A stretch of DNA of 64,000 nucleotides, from the NCBI RefSeq assembly GCF_900105095.1, contig NZ_LT629743.1, forward strand, positions 3,093,501-3,157,500, in the 5' to 3' direction. A model generated the notes under the pieces. It saw only the letters and a program-made list of their open reading frames with translations, ran no database searches and was not told the DNA's origin. Each line of letters opens with the position of its first letter. The stretch's first letter is position 1. The DNA comes from Erythrobacter sp. HL-111 (GTDB lineage Bacteria > Pseudomonadota > Alphaproteobacteria > Sphingomonadales > Sphingomonadaceae). Both the position numbers and the translations under genes were made by a program. Shown in pieces: positions 46,913 through 57,471 of the stretch.

Positions 46913-48135
46913 CCAAGCCGACGCGCCAGACGCCCCGCACGGGCGCGAGTCGCCACTTCGTCCTCGCCGCGGGCGGCACGGGCGGGCACCTGATCCCGGC
47001 CTTCGCGCTCGCCGTCGAGCTCGAGGCGCGCGGCCACCACGTCGCGCTCATCACCGACGAGCGCGGCGCGGCCATCCCGGGCAAGCCCGCGGGGCTGACC
47101 GCCCATGTCCTGCCCGCCGGGCGGTTCGGGAAGAACCCGCTGAAATGGCTCGGCGGCGTGCGCGCCGTGATCGAGGGGCGGGGCATGGCGCTGCGCCTGT
47201 TCGACGCGTTCGAGCCTTCCGCCGTGATCGGCTTCGGCGGCTATCCCGCGCTTCCCGCCCTGCTCGCCGCGACATCGGCGAAGGTGCCGAGCGTCATCCA
47301 CGAACAGAATGCGGTGCTGGGCCGGGTCAACCGCCTGCTGGCTGGCCGGGTCGATGCGATCGCCACCTCCTATGCGCGGGTCGACCGGCTGAAGCCGAAG
47401 CACGCGGGCAAGGTTCATCTCACCGGCAATCCGGTGCGCGAGGAGGTGCTGGCCCTGCGCGAGATGGACTTCCCCCCGCTGACCGAGGAGGGCCTGCTGC
47501 GCGTTCTCGTCACCGGCGGATCGCAGGGCGCGCGGGTGCTGTCGGAAATCGTGCCCGACGGGCTCGCCATGCTGCCGCCTGCGCTGCGTACGCGCCTGCA
47601 GGTGACCCAGCAATGCCGCCCGGAGGATCTCGACGCGGTCCGCGCGCGCTATGCCGAACACGACATCCCCGCCGAACTCGGCACCTATTTCGAGGACATG
47701 CACGAACGCCTCGCCGACACGCACCTGTTCATCGGGCGCGCGGGCGCTTCGACCATTGCGGAACTGACGGGGGTGGGGCGGCCCGCGATCCTCGTGCCGC
47801 TGCCGATCGCGACCGACGATCACCAGGCGGCGAACACGCGCGAGATCGTCAAGGCGGGCGGCGCGCGGATGATCCGGCAGGAGAAATTCACGCCCAAGGA
47901 ACTCGCCAAGCAGATCCAGGCGCTCGCCCAGAACCCGGCGAGCCTCGCCAACGCCGCGCACGCCGCGTTCAATTGCGGGCGGCCCGATGCGACCAAGGAC
48001 CTCGCCGACCTCGTCGAGAGCCTTGGCGGGATCGACCTCATGGACGTGATCCGCGTCGGCGAGAAGCCCCTGCGCGGCGCGGCGGCGGCGGTGCGGACGC
48101 AGCCTTCGACGCGCGACGAGGACATGGCCGCGTGA
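46909..48135 (+). CDS. murG: UDP-GlcNAc--lipid I N-acetylglucosaminyltransferase
   Basis: Makes lipid II on the cytoplasmic face of the inner membrane. The 408-residue protein has the G-loop [18 protein letters not shown] (about residues 18-35), [14 protein letters not shown] near 106-119, [12 protein letters not shown] near 129 and [12 protein letters not shown] near 201. The C-terminus extends about 20 Arg/Ala/Pro-rich residues beyond most homologues. ATG overlaps ftsW (ATGA). Confidence 0.96.
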   Translation: MTKPTRQTPRTGASRHFVLAAGGTGGHLIPAFALAVELEARGHHVALITDERGAAIPGKPAGLTAHVLPAGRFGKNPLKWLGGVRAVIEGRGMALRLFDAFEPSAVIGFGGYPALPALLAATSAKVPSVIHEQNAVLGRVNRLLAGRVDAIATSYARVDRLKPKHAGKVHLTGNPVREEVLALREMDFPPLTEEGLLRVLVTGGSQGARVLSEIVPDGLAMLPPALRTRLQVTQQCRPEDLDAVRARYAEHDIPAELGTYFEDMHERLADTHLFIGRAGASTIAELTGVGRPAILVPLPIATDDHQAANTREIVKAGGARMIRQEKFTPKELAKQIQALAQNPASLANAAHAAFNCGRPDATKDLADLVESLGGIDLMDVIRVGEKPLRGAAAAVRTQPSTRDEDMAA

Positions 48136-48145
48136 GGGGGCGGGC

Positions 48146-49600
48146 GTGAGAGGCGTTCCGACCGATATCGGCACGATCCACTTCGTCGGCATAGGCGGGA
48201 TCGGGATGTCCGGCATCGCCGAGGTGATGCACAATCTGGGCTACAGCGTGCAGGGCTCCGACATCGCCGAAGGGGCGAGCGTGGAACGCCTGCGGGAACG
48301 CGGCATCCCGGTCCATATCGGCCATGCGAAGGGCAACGTCGACGGGGCGGCGGTGGTCGTCACCTCGACCGCGGTCAAGCGCAGCAATCCCGAGGTCGCC
48401 GCCGCATTGGAAGCGCGCATCCCGGTCGTGCGCCGGGCCGAAATGCTCGCCGAACTGATGCGCCTCAAATCGACCGTCGCGGTCGCGGGCACGCATGGCA
48501 AGACCACCACGACGAGCATGGTCGCGAGCCTGCTCGACCGCGGCGGGATCGACCCCACGGTCATCAACGGCGGGATCATCGAACAATACGGCTCCAACGC
48601 GCGGCTGGGCGATTCGGACTGGATGGTGGTCGAGGCGGACGAAAGCGACGGCAGCTTCCTGCGGCTCGACGGGACCATCGCGGTGGTGACGAACATCGAC
48701 CCCGAACATCTCGACCATTACGGCGATTTCGACGGGGTGAAGCGCGCCTTTCTCGAATTCATCCAGAACGTGCCCTTCTACGGGGCGGCAATCCTGTGCG
48801 TCGATCACCCGGAGGTGCAGGCGGTGATCGGCCAGGTGCGCGACCGCAAGGTGGTGACCTACGGCTTCTCGCTCCAGGCCGATATCTGCGGGGTCAACGT
48901 GCGCGCTCACAAGGGCGGCAACAGCTTCGACGTGATGGTCCGCCAGCGCGGCGAACATGATCGCCGGATCGAGGGCGTGCACCTGCCCATGCCGGGACGG
49001 CACAACGTCCAGAACGCGCTCGCCGCGATTGCCGTCGCGATCGAGATGGGCTGTTCGGACGAGGTCATCCGCGAAGGCTTCGGCGCGTTCGGGGGGGTGC
49101 GCCGGCGCTTCACCCGGGTCGGCGAGATCGCGCTTGCCGGCGGCAGCGTGAGCGTGATCGACGATTATGCCCACCACCCGGTCGAAATCCAGGCCGTGCT
49201 CGCCGCGGCGCGCGAGGCGGTCGCCTCGGAAGGGTCCGCCAGCGGGGATGGCGCACGGGTCATCGCCGTCGCCCAGCCGCATCGCTACACCCGCCTGCAC
49301 GACCTGATGGACGGCTTCCAGTCGTGTTTCAACGATGCCGACATGGTGCTCGTCACCCCGGTCTACGAAGCGGGCGAGAAGCCGATCCCGGGCGTCGATT
49401 CCGCGGCGCTCGTCGCGGGGCTCAAGTCGCGCGGGCACCGTTCCGCGGCGCTGGTCGAAAGCCATGCCGAACTCGCCGAAACGCTCGCCGCCGTGCTGCG
49501 CCCGGGCGACATGGTCGTCTGTCTCGGCGCCGGGGATATCACGCGCTGGGCGGCTACCCTTGCGGGCGCGGTCGAAGCACATGTGAGGCATGAGCGATAG
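48146..49600 (+). CDS. murC: UDP-MurNAc--L-alanine ligase
   Basis: First Mur ligase step, adding L-Ala. The 484-residue protein starts at GTG 48146 with [23 protein letters not shown] (UDP-binding Rossmann), has [13 protein letters not shown] as the ATP loop (about residues 114-126; THGKT is the MurC form), and [18 protein letters not shown] near 338. A short Ser/Gly insertion ([12 protein letters not shown]) follows it. murB overlaps the end by 11 bp. Confidence 0.95.
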   Translation: MRGVPTDIGTIHFVGIGGIGMSGIAEVMHNLGYSVQGSDIAEGASVERLRERGIPVHIGHAKGNVDGAAVVVTSTAVKRSNPEVAAALEARIPVVRRAEMLAELMRLKSTVAVAGTHGKTTTTSMVASLLDRGGIDPTVINGGIIEQYGSNARLGDSDWMVVEADESDGSFLRLDGTIAVVTNIDPEHLDHYGDFDGVKRAFLEFIQNVPFYGAAILCVDHPEVQAVIGQVRDRKVVTYGFSLQADICGVNVRAHKGGNSFDVMVRQRGEHDRRIEGVHLPMPGRHNVQNALAAIAVAIEMGCSDEVIREGFGAFGGVRRRFTRVGEIALAGGSVSVIDDYAHHPVEIQAVLAAAREAVASEGSASGDGARVIAVAQPHRYTRLHDLMDGFQSCFNDADMVLVTPVYEAGEKPIPGVDSAALVAGLKSRGHRSAALVESHAELAETLAAVLRPGDMVVCLGAGDITRWAATLAGAVEAHVRHER

Positions 49601-50567
49601 GATGGTCCAGCCCGGCGACACCTGGAACTACGACGACGGACGGGCCCCGACCTGCGCGGTCGAGGGGGCGGTCGCGGCGCCCGTCCCGCTCGAGGGCATC
49701 CGGGGCGACCTCACCTGCAAGGCCCCGCTCGCCAAGCTCGTCTGGTTCAAGAGCGGCGGGCAGGCCGACTGGCTGTTCGAACCCGCCGACCTTGCGGACC
49801 TCAGGCTCTTCCTCGAGCGGCTGGGCGGGCAGCTTCCCGTCATGGCGCTGGGATTGGGTTCCAACCTCATCATCCGCGACGGCGGCGTGCCCGGGATCGT
49901 GGTGCGGCTGGGCAAGCCCTTCGCCGGGGTCGAGCCGGGCGAGGACCACCTGCTGACTTGCGGCGCAGGCGCGCCGGGCATCCTTGTCGCCTCCACCGCG
50001 CGCGACCATGGCATCGCGGGGCTCGAATTCCTGCGCGGGATACCGGGCACGGTGGGCGGCTTCGTGCGGATGAACGGCGGGGCCTACGGGAGCGAGGTCG
50101 CCGACGTGCTGGTCGATTGCGAGGTGATCCTGCCCGGCGGCGAGATGGTGATGCTGCCGGTCGGGGACCTCGGCTACACCTATCGCCACAGCGAGCTTCC
50201 CGAGGGCGCGATCGTCGTTTCGGCAAGGTTCAGGGGCCGCCCCGGCGACCCGGCGGAGATCGGCGCGGAAATGGAGCGCATTGCCCGGGCGCGCGAGGAA
50301 TCGCAGCCGATCCGCACCAGGACCGGCGGGTCGACGTTCAAGAACCCGGAAGGCCGCAAGGCGTGGGAACTGGTCGATGCGGCGGGCTGCCGGGGCCTGA
50401 CGCTGGGGGCGGCGCAGGTGTCGGAAAAGCACACGAACTTCCTGATCAACACGGGCGAGGCGACCAGCGCCGACATCGAGGGGCTGGGCGAACTCGTGCG
50501 CGAGAAGGTCTACAAGCATTCGGGCGTGATGCTCGACTGGGAAATCCAGCGGGTGGGAAGGCCGTGA
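49590..50567 (+). CDS. murB: UDP-N-acetylenolpyruvoylglucosamine reductase
   Basis: FAD/NADPH reductase that makes UDP-MurNAc. The 325-residue protein shows the FAD-binding [17 protein letters not shown] segment (about residues 91-107), [20 protein letters not shown] near 150-169, and the catalytic [20 protein letters not shown] region near 251-270. It matches the shorter type-II MurB. The ATG at 49590 overlaps murC; an ATG at 49602 just after the murC stop is an alternative. Ends in a GTGA overlap with ddl. Confidence 0.95.
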   Translation: MSDRMVQPGDTWNYDDGRAPTCAVEGAVAAPVPLEGIRGDLTCKAPLAKLVWFKSGGQADWLFEPADLADLRLFLERLGGQLPVMALGLGSNLIIRDGGVPGIVVRLGKPFAGVEPGEDHLLTCGAGAPGILVASTARDHGIAGLEFLRGIPGTVGGFVRMNGGAYGSEVADVLVDCEVILPGGEMVMLPVGDLGYTYRHSELPEGAIVVSARFRGRPGDPAEIGAEMERIARAREESQPIRTRTGGSTFKNPEGRKAWELVDAAGCRGLTLGAAQVSEKHTNFLINTGEATSADIEGLGELVREKVYKHSGVMLDWEIQRVGRP

Positions 50568-51550
50568 GCGAGCCCGCTCCCCTCCATGTCGCGGTCCTGA
50601 TGGGCGGCTGGGCGAACGAGCGCGAAGTGTCGCTGATGAGCGGGCGCGGCATCGCCGCCGCGCTGCGCGACAAGGGCTACCGCGTGACCGCAATCGACAT
50701 GGGCCGCGACGTCGCCGCGCGCCTTGCCGAAGCGGCGCCCGATGTCGTCTTCAACGCGCTCCACGGCGTGCCGGGCGAGGACGGGAGCGTGCAGGGGATG
50801 CTCGACCTCATGGGCCTCGCCTACACCCATTCGGGCCTCGCCACTTCGGTCATCGCGATCGACAAGCAGCTCACCAAGCAGACCCTCGTCCCCCACGGCA
50901 TTCCCATGCCCGGCGGCCGCATCGTGAAGTCCGCTGAACTGTTCGAGCGCGACCCGCTGCCGCGCCCCTACGTGCTAAAGCCCGTAAACGAAGGTTCGTC
51001 CGTCGGCGTCGCCATCGTCACCGCGGACAGCAATGTCGGCAACCCCATCCACCGCGACGCGCCGGGGCCGTGGCAGGAATTCGCCGAACTTCTCGCCGAA
51101 CCCTTCATCAAGGGCCGCGAGCTCACCGCCGCGGTGATCGACGGAACCGACGGCCCGCGCGCGCTCGGGGTCACCGAACTGGTCATCGCGGAAGGCTTCT
51201 ACGATTACGAGCACAAGTACACCGAGGGCCGCACCGAGCACGTCTGCCCCGCGCGCGTCCCGCCCGGGATCGCCGCCCTGTGCGAACACTATGCGCTGAA
51301 GGCGCACCGGGTGCTCGGCTGCCACGGCACCAGCCGGACCGATTTTCGCTGGGACGACGAACTGGGCGAGGACGGCCTCTTCGTGCTCGAGACCAACACC
51401 CAGCCCGGCATGACGCCACTCAGTCTCGTGCCCGAACAGGCGAAGCACGCCGGGATCGACTATGCCGACCTTGTCGACCTGCTGGTGAAGGAGGCGCTGC
51501 GGGTCCACCGGGCGAAAGGGCAGGCAAGGGAGCGGGACGCCCATGGCTAA
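50564..51550 (+). CDS. ddl: D-alanine--D-alanine ligase
   Basis: ATP-grasp enzyme that makes the D-Ala-D-Ala dipeptide for MurF. The 328-residue protein starts VAVLMGGWANEREVSLMSG, has VFNALHGVPGEDGSVQGMLDLM near residues 64-85, VLKPVNEGSSVGVAIV as the ATP-binding strand (about 137-152) and ETNTQPGMTPLSLVPEQA at the C-terminus. GTG start at 50564 overlapping murB. ftsQ overlaps the 3' end by 8 bp. Confidence 0.96.
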   Translation: MSEPAPLHVAVLMGGWANEREVSLMSGRGIAAALRDKGYRVTAIDMGRDVAARLAEAAPDVVFNALHGVPGEDGSVQGMLDLMGLAYTHSGLATSVIAIDKQLTKQTLVPHGIPMPGGRIVKSAELFERDPLPRPYVLKPVNEGSSVGVAIVTADSNVGNPIHRDAPGPWQEFAELLAEPFIKGRELTAAVIDGTDGPRALGVTELVIAEGFYDYEHKYTEGRTEHVCPARVPPGIAALCEHYALKAHRVLGCHGTSRTDFRWDDELGEDGLFVLETNTQPGMTPLSLVPEQAKHAGIDYADLVDLLVKEALRVHRAKGQARERDAHG

Positions 51551-52466
51551 TCGGATCAGGCGTTCCGACGGCAAGGGCGTGCGGCGCGCCGCGAAATCGC
51601 AGGGCCGCGCGGCCGGGGCGCGGCGGGCCAAGGCCCGGACCAGCGGCGTGCTCGACCGCGCGATGGGCCTGCTGCCCTTCACCGAGGAGCAATGGACCCG
51701 CATCTGGCTCGCCGTCATCATCGGCGCGGGGGTCGCGCTCGCCTTCGTCATCGCCAATCTCGCGGGCGTCCCCGCCATGGCCGAAGCCGAAGTCGCGCGC
51801 ATGGCGTCCGATGCCGGTTTCGAGGTGCGCCGCGTGCGCGTGACCGGCACCAACCGCATGGACGAACGCGAGGTCTATGCCCGCGCGCTCGCGCAGCGCG
51901 ACCGCGCCATGCCCGCAGTCGATGTCGAGGCCCTGCGCGCCGAACTGCTCGAACTGCCCTGGGTGGCCGACGCGCGGGTGTCGAAACAGCTGCCCGACAC
52001 GCTCGCCATCGACATCGTCGAGCGCGAACCTCACGCGGTGCTGGTCAGGCCCGACCGGCTGGTCCTGATCGACAGGGGCGGCCACGAACTCGCCCCGCTC
52101 GCGCCCGAGGATGCGGCAGGCAGGCTGCGGATTTCGGGGCCGGGCGCGGCGCGGCAGGTCGCGGCGCTCGACCGGCTGCTCGCGGCGGCCCCGGCGCTCC
52201 TGCCGCGGGTCGAGGCGGCCGAATGGATCGGCAACCGGCGCTGGAACGTGACCTTCGAAAGCGGGCAGGTGCTCGCGCTCCCCGAAGGCGAGACGGCGGC
52301 GGCGAGCGCGCTCGTCACCTTCGCGCGGATGGACGGGCAGAACCGGCTGATCGGCGGCCAGGTCGCGAGCTTCGACATGCGCAACCCGCCGCGCGTCTAC
52401 ATGCGGGTGCCCGGACGCAGCGAACGGATCGAGGCGCGCGACCTCGCCGCGAGCGGGGCCGAGTGA
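51543..52466 (+). CDS. ftsQ: Cell division protein FtsQ
   Basis: Bitopic divisome protein of 307 residues. A basic cytoplasmic N-terminus rich in Arg/Lys/Ala (about 1-45) is followed by one helix (about 56-78), then a POTRA domain (about 90-165, VRRVRVTGTNRMDEREVYARAL) and the FtsQ/DivIB domain ending in MRVPGRSERI. It links FtsL/FtsB to FtsK, FtsW and FtsI. The long basic N-tail is typical of alphaproteobacteria. The stop overlaps the ftsA ATG (TGATG). Confidence 0.93.
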   Translation: MANRIRRSDGKGVRRAAKSQGRAAGARRAKARTSGVLDRAMGLLPFTEEQWTRIWLAVIIGAGVALAFVIANLAGVPAMAEAEVARMASDAGFEVRRVRVTGTNRMDEREVYARALAQRDRAMPAVDVEALRAELLELPWVADARVSKQLPDTLAIDIVEREPHAVLVRPDRLVLIDRGGHELAPLAPEDAAGRLRISGPGAARQVAALDRLLAAAPALLPRVEAAEWIGNRRWNVTFESGQVLALPEGETAAASALVTFARMDGQNRLIGGQVASFDMRNPPRVYMRVPGRSERIEARDLAASGAE

Positions 52467-53848
52467 TGGCGCGGCGCGCGGCCGGGCAGGCGAAGGGCGC
52501 GGGCAAGGCAGGCGCGAAGGCAAGCGTAAAGGCAAGCGCCCGGGGAACGGGGCGTGCCCGGCTCACCCGCACGATCGGCGCGGTCAATGTCGGCTCGTAC
52601 CGCGTCTCGGCCATGATCATGGGCGAGGCGGAGAACGGCGACCTCGTCCTGCTCGGTTCGGGCCACCGGGCGAGCAAGGGTGTGAAGCGCGGCTACATCA
52701 CCGACATGGAGCAGGCCAGTTTCGCCATCCGCGACGCGGTCGAGCGGGCCGAGCGCAGCGCGCAGGCGAGCGTGAGCGGCGTGTGGATCGCCTGCGCCGG
52801 GGCGGGGCTGAGGAGCGACGTCAAGAGCGTCGAGACCGAGATCGGCGGGCGGCGGATCGAGGAGGAGGACGTCGAACACCTCCTCTACCTCGCGCGCGGG
52901 GCGATCCAGCCCGACGGGCGCACCGTGCTCCATGCCCAGCCGGCGCATTACACGCTCGACGGGGCGCACGGCGTCGCCAATCCGCGCGGGCTCCATGCGG
53001 AGCGGCTCGGCGTCGACATCCACGTGATGCTGGCCGACGGGGCGCCGGTGAAGAACCTCATGGAAGCCGTGCAGAAGGCCCACCTCGATGTCGAGGGCGT
53101 GGTCGCGGCCCCGCTCGCCGCGGGCCATGCCTGCCTGTCCGAGGAGGAGCGCGAACTGGGCGTCGCGCTGGTCGAGATCGGGGCGGACGTCACCAATGTC
53201 TCGGTCTTTGCCGGCGGAATGCTGCTCGGCCTCGCCGCGCTGCCGATGGGATCGGCCGACATCACGGACGCGCTCGCGCGGGCCTTCGGGATCCGGCAGT
53301 CGCAGGCCGAACGGCTGAAATGCGTCTCCGGTTCGGCCATCGCCTCTCCCAGCGACCACCGCGAGATGATCGCGCTGACCGCGCCCGGCGACGATTGGGA
53401 CGAGGCGGGCGGGGCGAGCGTCGCCCGCGGGACCGACGATCGCGGGCGGATCGCGCGGGCCGAACTCGTCTCGGTCATCACCCAGCATCTCGCCCGGCTC
53501 ACGACCGAAATCGGCAAGGCATTGAAAGGCATGGGCTTCAGCGGTATGGGCGCGGGCCAGGTGGTGCTGACCGGCGGCGGCGCGGAACTCGCGGGGTTGG
53601 CCGAATTCGCGCAGGGGGCGCTCGGGATGCCGGTCAGGATCGGCCGCCCGCCCGCGTTCGAGGGCCTGCCCGAGGCGCACGCGACGCCGGGTTTCGCGAC
53701 GCTGGCGGGGCTGTGCCTCTACGCGGCGGACGATCCGGTGGACATCCGCGCGCTGGGCGACCGTTATGCGCGCAGCCGGATCCCGGGCGCGCCGGGAGGC
53801 CCCTTCGCGCTCGCGCGGCTGATGCGCGCGCTGCGGGAGTATTTCTGA
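52466..53848 (+). CDS. ftsA: Cell division protein FtsA
   Basis: Actin-like protein that tethers FtsZ to the membrane. The 460-residue protein has a Lys/Ala/Gly-rich extension (about 1-33) before the actin core (TIGAVNVGSYRVSAMI). The core has SKGVKRGYITDMEQASFAIRDA, the SHS2 subdomain, VVLTGGGAELAGLAEFA (adenosine motif, about 356-372), and a C-terminal amphipathic helix ALARLMRALREYF for the membrane. The next gene is ftsZ, 181 bp on. Confidence 0.95.
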   Translation: MARRAAGQAKGAGKAGAKASVKASARGTGRARLTRTIGAVNVGSYRVSAMIMGEAENGDLVLLGSGHRASKGVKRGYITDMEQASFAIRDAVERAERSAQASVSGVWIACAGAGLRSDVKSVETEIGGRRIEEEDVEHLLYLARGAIQPDGRTVLHAQPAHYTLDGAHGVANPRGLHAERLGVDIHVMLADGAPVKNLMEAVQKAHLDVEGVVAAPLAAGHACLSEEERELGVALVEIGADVTNVSVFAGGMLLGLAALPMGSADITDALARAFGIRQSQAERLKCVSGSAIASPSDHREMIALTAPGDDWDEAGGASVARGTDDRGRIARAELVSVITQHLARLTTEIGKALKGMGFSGMGAGQVVLTGGGAELAGLAEFAQGALGMPVRIGRPPAFEGLPEAHATPGFATLAGLCLYAADDPVDIRALGDRYARSRIPGAPGGPFALARLMRALREYF

Positions 53849-53929
53849 GCGCGCTAGAGAATTTGGGGAAAACCGCCCCGATGTGGCATGAACGCGCGCA
53901 GGACCCTGTGGGGCCACTGTGGATAAGGG

Positions 53930-53944
53930 TTAAGACGGTATCAA
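53930..53944 (+). promoter_or_regulatory. Possible CtrA box upstream of ftsZ
   Basis: TTAA-N7-TCAA, matching the CtrA consensus TTAA-N7-TTAA at 7 of 8 fixed bases, about 85 bp before the ftsZ ATG within the 181-bp ftsA-ftsZ gap. CtrA controls ftsZ in several alphaproteobacteria. A single near-match, so only suggestive. Confidence 0.4.
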
Positions 53945-54029
53945 CCGCAAGTCACGATTGTGTCAGAGAATTGCAGGATAGCCCGTAAACTCCGCGGAAA
54001 ACCGGAAAACGCGGCTGGAGGAAGAACTC

Positions 54030-55733
54030 ATGAGCATCAATATCGGACCCGCCGCTGACGAGGATCTCGCGCCGCGCATCACCGTGATCGGGGTCGGCGG
54101 GGCGGGCGGCAACGCGATCGCCAACATGATCGACGCCGAAATCGAGGGGGTCGATTTCATCGTCGCCAATACGGATGCCCAGTCGCTCAGCAGTTCGCCG
54201 GCCGAACGGCGGATCCAGCTCGGGCCGGACATCACCGGCGGGCTCGGCGCGGGCGCCCGGCCCGAAGTCGGCAAGGCCGCGGCCGAGGAAACCGTGGCCG
54301 AGATCGAGGAGGCGCTCGAAGGCGTCAACATGTGCTTCATCGCCGCCGGCATGGGCGGCGGCACGGGCACGGGCGCGGCCCCCGTCATCGCCGAGGCCGC
54401 GCGCCGCATGGGCGTGCTCACCGTGGGCGTCGTGACCAAGCCGTTCCTGTTCGAAGGCACGCGCCGGATGCGCGCGGCGGAAGCGGGGATCGCCGAGCTG
54501 CAGAAGCACGTCGACACGCTGATCGTCATCCCCAACCAGAACCTGTTCCTCGTCGCCAAGGCGGAAACCACCTTCAAGGAGGCCTTCCAGCTCGCCGACG
54601 AGGTGCTGCAGCAGGGCGTGCGCTCGATCACCGACCTCATGGTCATGCCCGGCCTCATCAATCTCGACTTCGCCGACGTGCGTTCGGTGATGAGCGAGAT
54701 GGGCAAGGCGATGATGGGCACGGGCGAGGGCGAGGGCGAGAACCGGGCGCTCGACGCGGCCCAGCAGGCGATCGCCAATCCGCTGCTCGACGGGGTCAGC
54801 ATGGCGGGCGCCAAGGGCGTGATCATCTCGATCATCGGCGGCGAGGACATGAAGCTGCTCGAGGTCGACGAGGCGGCGAACCACATCCGCGAACTGGTCG
54901 ACGAGGACGCGAACATCATCTGGGGCAGCGCCTTCAATCCCGACCTCGACGGCAAGATCCGCGTCTCGGTCGTGGCCACCGGGATCGAGCCGGGCTCGGC
55001 CGCCTCGCAGGATCGTGGGCAAACGGGCGCGGCGCTCGCCACCGGGTTCGGCGGGGGCCGCGCGCCCAAGCGGCCGGTGCTCGAACTGCCGGACGAAAGC
55101 GAACTCGAAGCCCCGGTCGTCCCCGCACCCGCCCCGTCTCCCGCCGCTGCAACGGGCGCGCCGGCCGACCGGGCCGACGAACCCGTGGCCAAGGCCGGCG
55201 AGGACCTGGCCGGGGACGATTATGGCGAGCCCTTCGACCTCACCGGGATGCAGGCGGGCGACGACATGGGCGAACCCGAGGGCGAGGACGTCGACGAGAT
55301 CGTCGATCCCCTCGCCGGGCTGCGCGGGGCCGAGGACGACGACGCCTTCGACCTCACCGCCGATTACGTCGAATATTCCGACTCCGACGACCCGCAGGCC
55401 GGGGATAGCGGCAAGGACGGGCACGGCGACCTGCTCGCCGATGCGGACCGGCTGGCGGCGGCCGACCAGCCGGTCGCGCCGCGCCTCGGCGAACGACGCC
55501 GCGGCCTCCTCGGCGAAAGCGCGCCCGGCGGCACTGAAGGCGGCCCGGCCGGTCGCTCCGGCGGCGGGAGCGGCGGCGCGGGCGCCAGCGCGAGCGGCGC
55601 GGGCAGCACGCTGTTCGAACGGATGGCCAATCTGTCGCGCAGTTCGGCCCGGGACGACGACGAGGACGAGGACGACGACGATTCCACCGCTCTCAGCATC
55701 CCGCGCTTCATCACCAGCCAGAAGAACCAGTAA
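54030..55733 (+). CDS. ftsZ: Cell division protein FtsZ
   Basis: Tubulin-like GTPase that forms the Z-ring. The 567-residue protein has a normal globular core (about 14-330) with [14 protein letters not shown] at the start, the GTP-binding [10 protein letters not shown] (about residues 108-117) and [27 protein letters not shown] at the end of the GTPase domain. The linker is very long (about 335-550), rich in Asp/Glu/Ala/Gly. The last residues [12 protein letters not shown] are the C-terminal peptide that binds FtsA, with an atypical ending. Its own upstream region suggests extra regulation. Confidence 0.97.
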   Translation: MSINIGPAADEDLAPRITVIGVGGAGGNAIANMIDAEIEGVDFIVANTDAQSLSSSPAERRIQLGPDITGGLGAGARPEVGKAAAEETVAEIEEALEGVNMCFIAAGMGGGTGTGAAPVIAEAARRMGVLTVGVVTKPFLFEGTRRMRAAEAGIAELQKHVDTLIVIPNQNLFLVAKAETTFKEAFQLADEVLQQGVRSITDLMVMPGLINLDFADVRSVMSEMGKAMMGTGEGEGENRALDAAQQAIANPLLDGVSMAGAKGVIISIIGGEDMKLLEVDEAANHIRELVDEDANIIWGSAFNPDLDGKIRVSVVATGIEPGSAASQDRGQTGAALATGFGGGRAPKRPVLELPDESELEAPVVPAPAPSPAAATGAPADRADEPVAKAGEDLAGDDYGEPFDLTGMQAGDDMGEPEGEDVDEIVDPLAGLRGAEDDDAFDLTADYVEYSDSDDPQAGDSGKDGHGDLLADADRLAAADQPVAPRLGERRRGLLGESAPGGTEGGPAGRSGGGSGGAGASASGAGSTLFERMANLSRSSARDDDEDEDDDDSTALSIPRFITSQKNQ

Positions 55734-55849
55734 CGCGCGCGCCCGGCGCGGGTGCCTGCTCGTTTCGTCGGCTGCCGCATTCCGCCTGCCGCGCGCGGTC
55801 CCTTGCGGGTCTGGCGCGGCGGGGAGCGCGGGTTATCTCTGCCGCCACG

Positions 55850-57259
55850 ATGAAACCCTGTAACCTTCGCTTTCCGGCGCTCGCCGCCGTGGCCCTCCTC
55901 GCATCGCTTCCCGCCGCCGCGCAGGAGGTGACCGCCCGCGAGGTCGTGCAGCCGCTCCCCTCGGGCGAGGTCCAGCGTCTCAACCGCGCATTGATGGACC
56001 TTGCCCGGCGGCCCAAGAGCCTGGCCGCGCTGGTCGAGGCGGGGGATGCCTCTCTGGCGCTCGACGATCTCGACGCGGCGATGGGCTTCTATGGCCGGGC
56101 CGACGATCTCGACCCGGCGAGCGCGCGGGTCAAGCTCGGGATCGCGGCGGTCTATCTGCGTTCGGGCCGCCCGGTCGAGGCGCTCGAGGCATTTGCCGCT
56201 GCCGAGGCGGCCGGCGCGAAGCCGCCGGAATTCGCCCGCGACCGGGGCCTCGCCTATGACCTCGTCGGCGACCACGAGGCGGCGCGCGCGGCCTACGAGA
56301 TGGCGCTGGAGGTCGCCCCCGACGATCACGAAACGACCCGCCGCCTCGCGCTCAGCCACGCGATCGCGGGCAACCGCGCGGGCTTCGAGGACACGCTGCG
56401 CCCGCTGCTCGACCGGCGCGATCACGCCGCCTTTCGCACTCGTGCCTTCGGTCTCGCGATCCTCGGCGACCAGGCGCGCGCGGCGGCGATAGTCGATGCG
56501 GTCATGCCACGCGACCTCGCGGGCCGGATCACGCCCTATCTCGCCTTCATGCCCCGCCTGACCCCGGCGCAGCAGGCCGCGGCGGCCAATCTCGGGATAT
56601 TCCCGCGCGCCGCCGACATCGGGCGCGAGAACGCGCGGATCGCCAGTTTCGCGCGCGACGAGGAGGGCAGTTCCGGTTCCCCGCGCGGGGACGCGCGCAT
56701 TGCGAATTCAACGCGCGAGGACGCGCGGGCGGCGCGCTTTGCTCGCGAGGACGAAGCGGGCCGCAGGCTTGAACCGGCGGGCGAACCGCTCGGCGCGCGT
56801 CCCGGCTTCGATCTCGCCTCGCCGTCCTCGTCGCCCGCGTCGCCCCCGTCGGCCCCGCCGCGCGTGGCGGAGGCGTTCACCGACCTCGCCGGCGGCGGAC
56901 TTCCCGCCGGGACGAGCCGCGGCGACGCGGTCGATCTTTCCGCGATCGAGATCCCGCGCGAAAGGCCGCCCGCGCCGGAAAAGCCGGCGCATCCCAAGCG
57001 CGTGTGGGTGCAGGTCGCGACCGGGCAGGACCTGTCCGCGCTGCGGTTCGACTGGCGGCGCATCGCGCGCGCGGCGGACGGGGTGCTCGGCGGGTTCGAA
57101 CCGCACACCGTCCGCTGGGGCCGGGCGAACCGCCTGCTCGCCGGGCCGGTCGAGGACGGTGCGAAGGCGCGCGAGATGGTCAACGCGCTCAAGGCGAAAG
57201 GGCTCGACAGCTTCACCTATACCAGCCCCGAAGGCACGGAAATCCGGCCGCTGGGCTGA
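55850..57259 (+). CDS. Exported TPR/SPOR-domain protein
   Basis: A 469-residue secreted or periplasmic protein downstream of the dcw cluster. It has a signal peptide (MKPCNLRFPALAAVALLASLPAAAQ), TPR-like helical repeats (about 60-215, GDASLALDDLDAAMGFYGRADDLDP, then similar 34-mers), a Ser/Pro/Arg-rich linker (about 265-380) with duplicated ARI(A)x-ARxARED-type blocks, and a SPOR domain at the C-terminus (about 387-469, VWVQVATGQDLSALRFDW). A role at the division site is likely by domain content and location. Confidence 0.82.
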   Translation: MKPCNLRFPALAAVALLASLPAAAQEVTAREVVQPLPSGEVQRLNRALMDLARRPKSLAALVEAGDASLALDDLDAAMGFYGRADDLDPASARVKLGIAAVYLRSGRPVEALEAFAAAEAAGAKPPEFARDRGLAYDLVGDHEAARAAYEMALEVAPDDHETTRRLALSHAIAGNRAGFEDTLRPLLDRRDHAAFRTRAFGLAILGDQARAAAIVDAVMPRDLAGRITPYLAFMPRLTPAQQAAAANLGIFPRAADIGRENARIASFARDEEGSSGSPRGDARIANSTREDARAARFAREDEAGRRLEPAGEPLGARPGFDLASPSSSPASPPSAPPRVAEAFTDLAGGGLPAGTSRGDAVDLSAIEIPRERPPAPEKPAHPKRVWVQVATGQDLSALRFDWRRIARAADGVLGGFEPHTVRWGRANRLLAGPVEDGAKAREMVNALKAKGLDSFTYTSPEGTEIRPLG

Positions 57260-57471
57260 GTCGCACGCGCCCTGCCGCGACTGTCCCCGGCTTTCTGTTC
57301 ACAGGCTTTGAACAGGCGAGATCGCTTCTCCCCAAGCCGGGCGGGAGAGTATGTTGCCAAGCGGTAAAGCCCATGTGCATTCCTTGCCGCGATGCAAAGC
57401 ATGATCCCCCAGCAGCCCGGCCCCCAGCCGCCCCTCCCCCAGCAGCCCGGCTCCCACCAGAAAGCCTGCCG

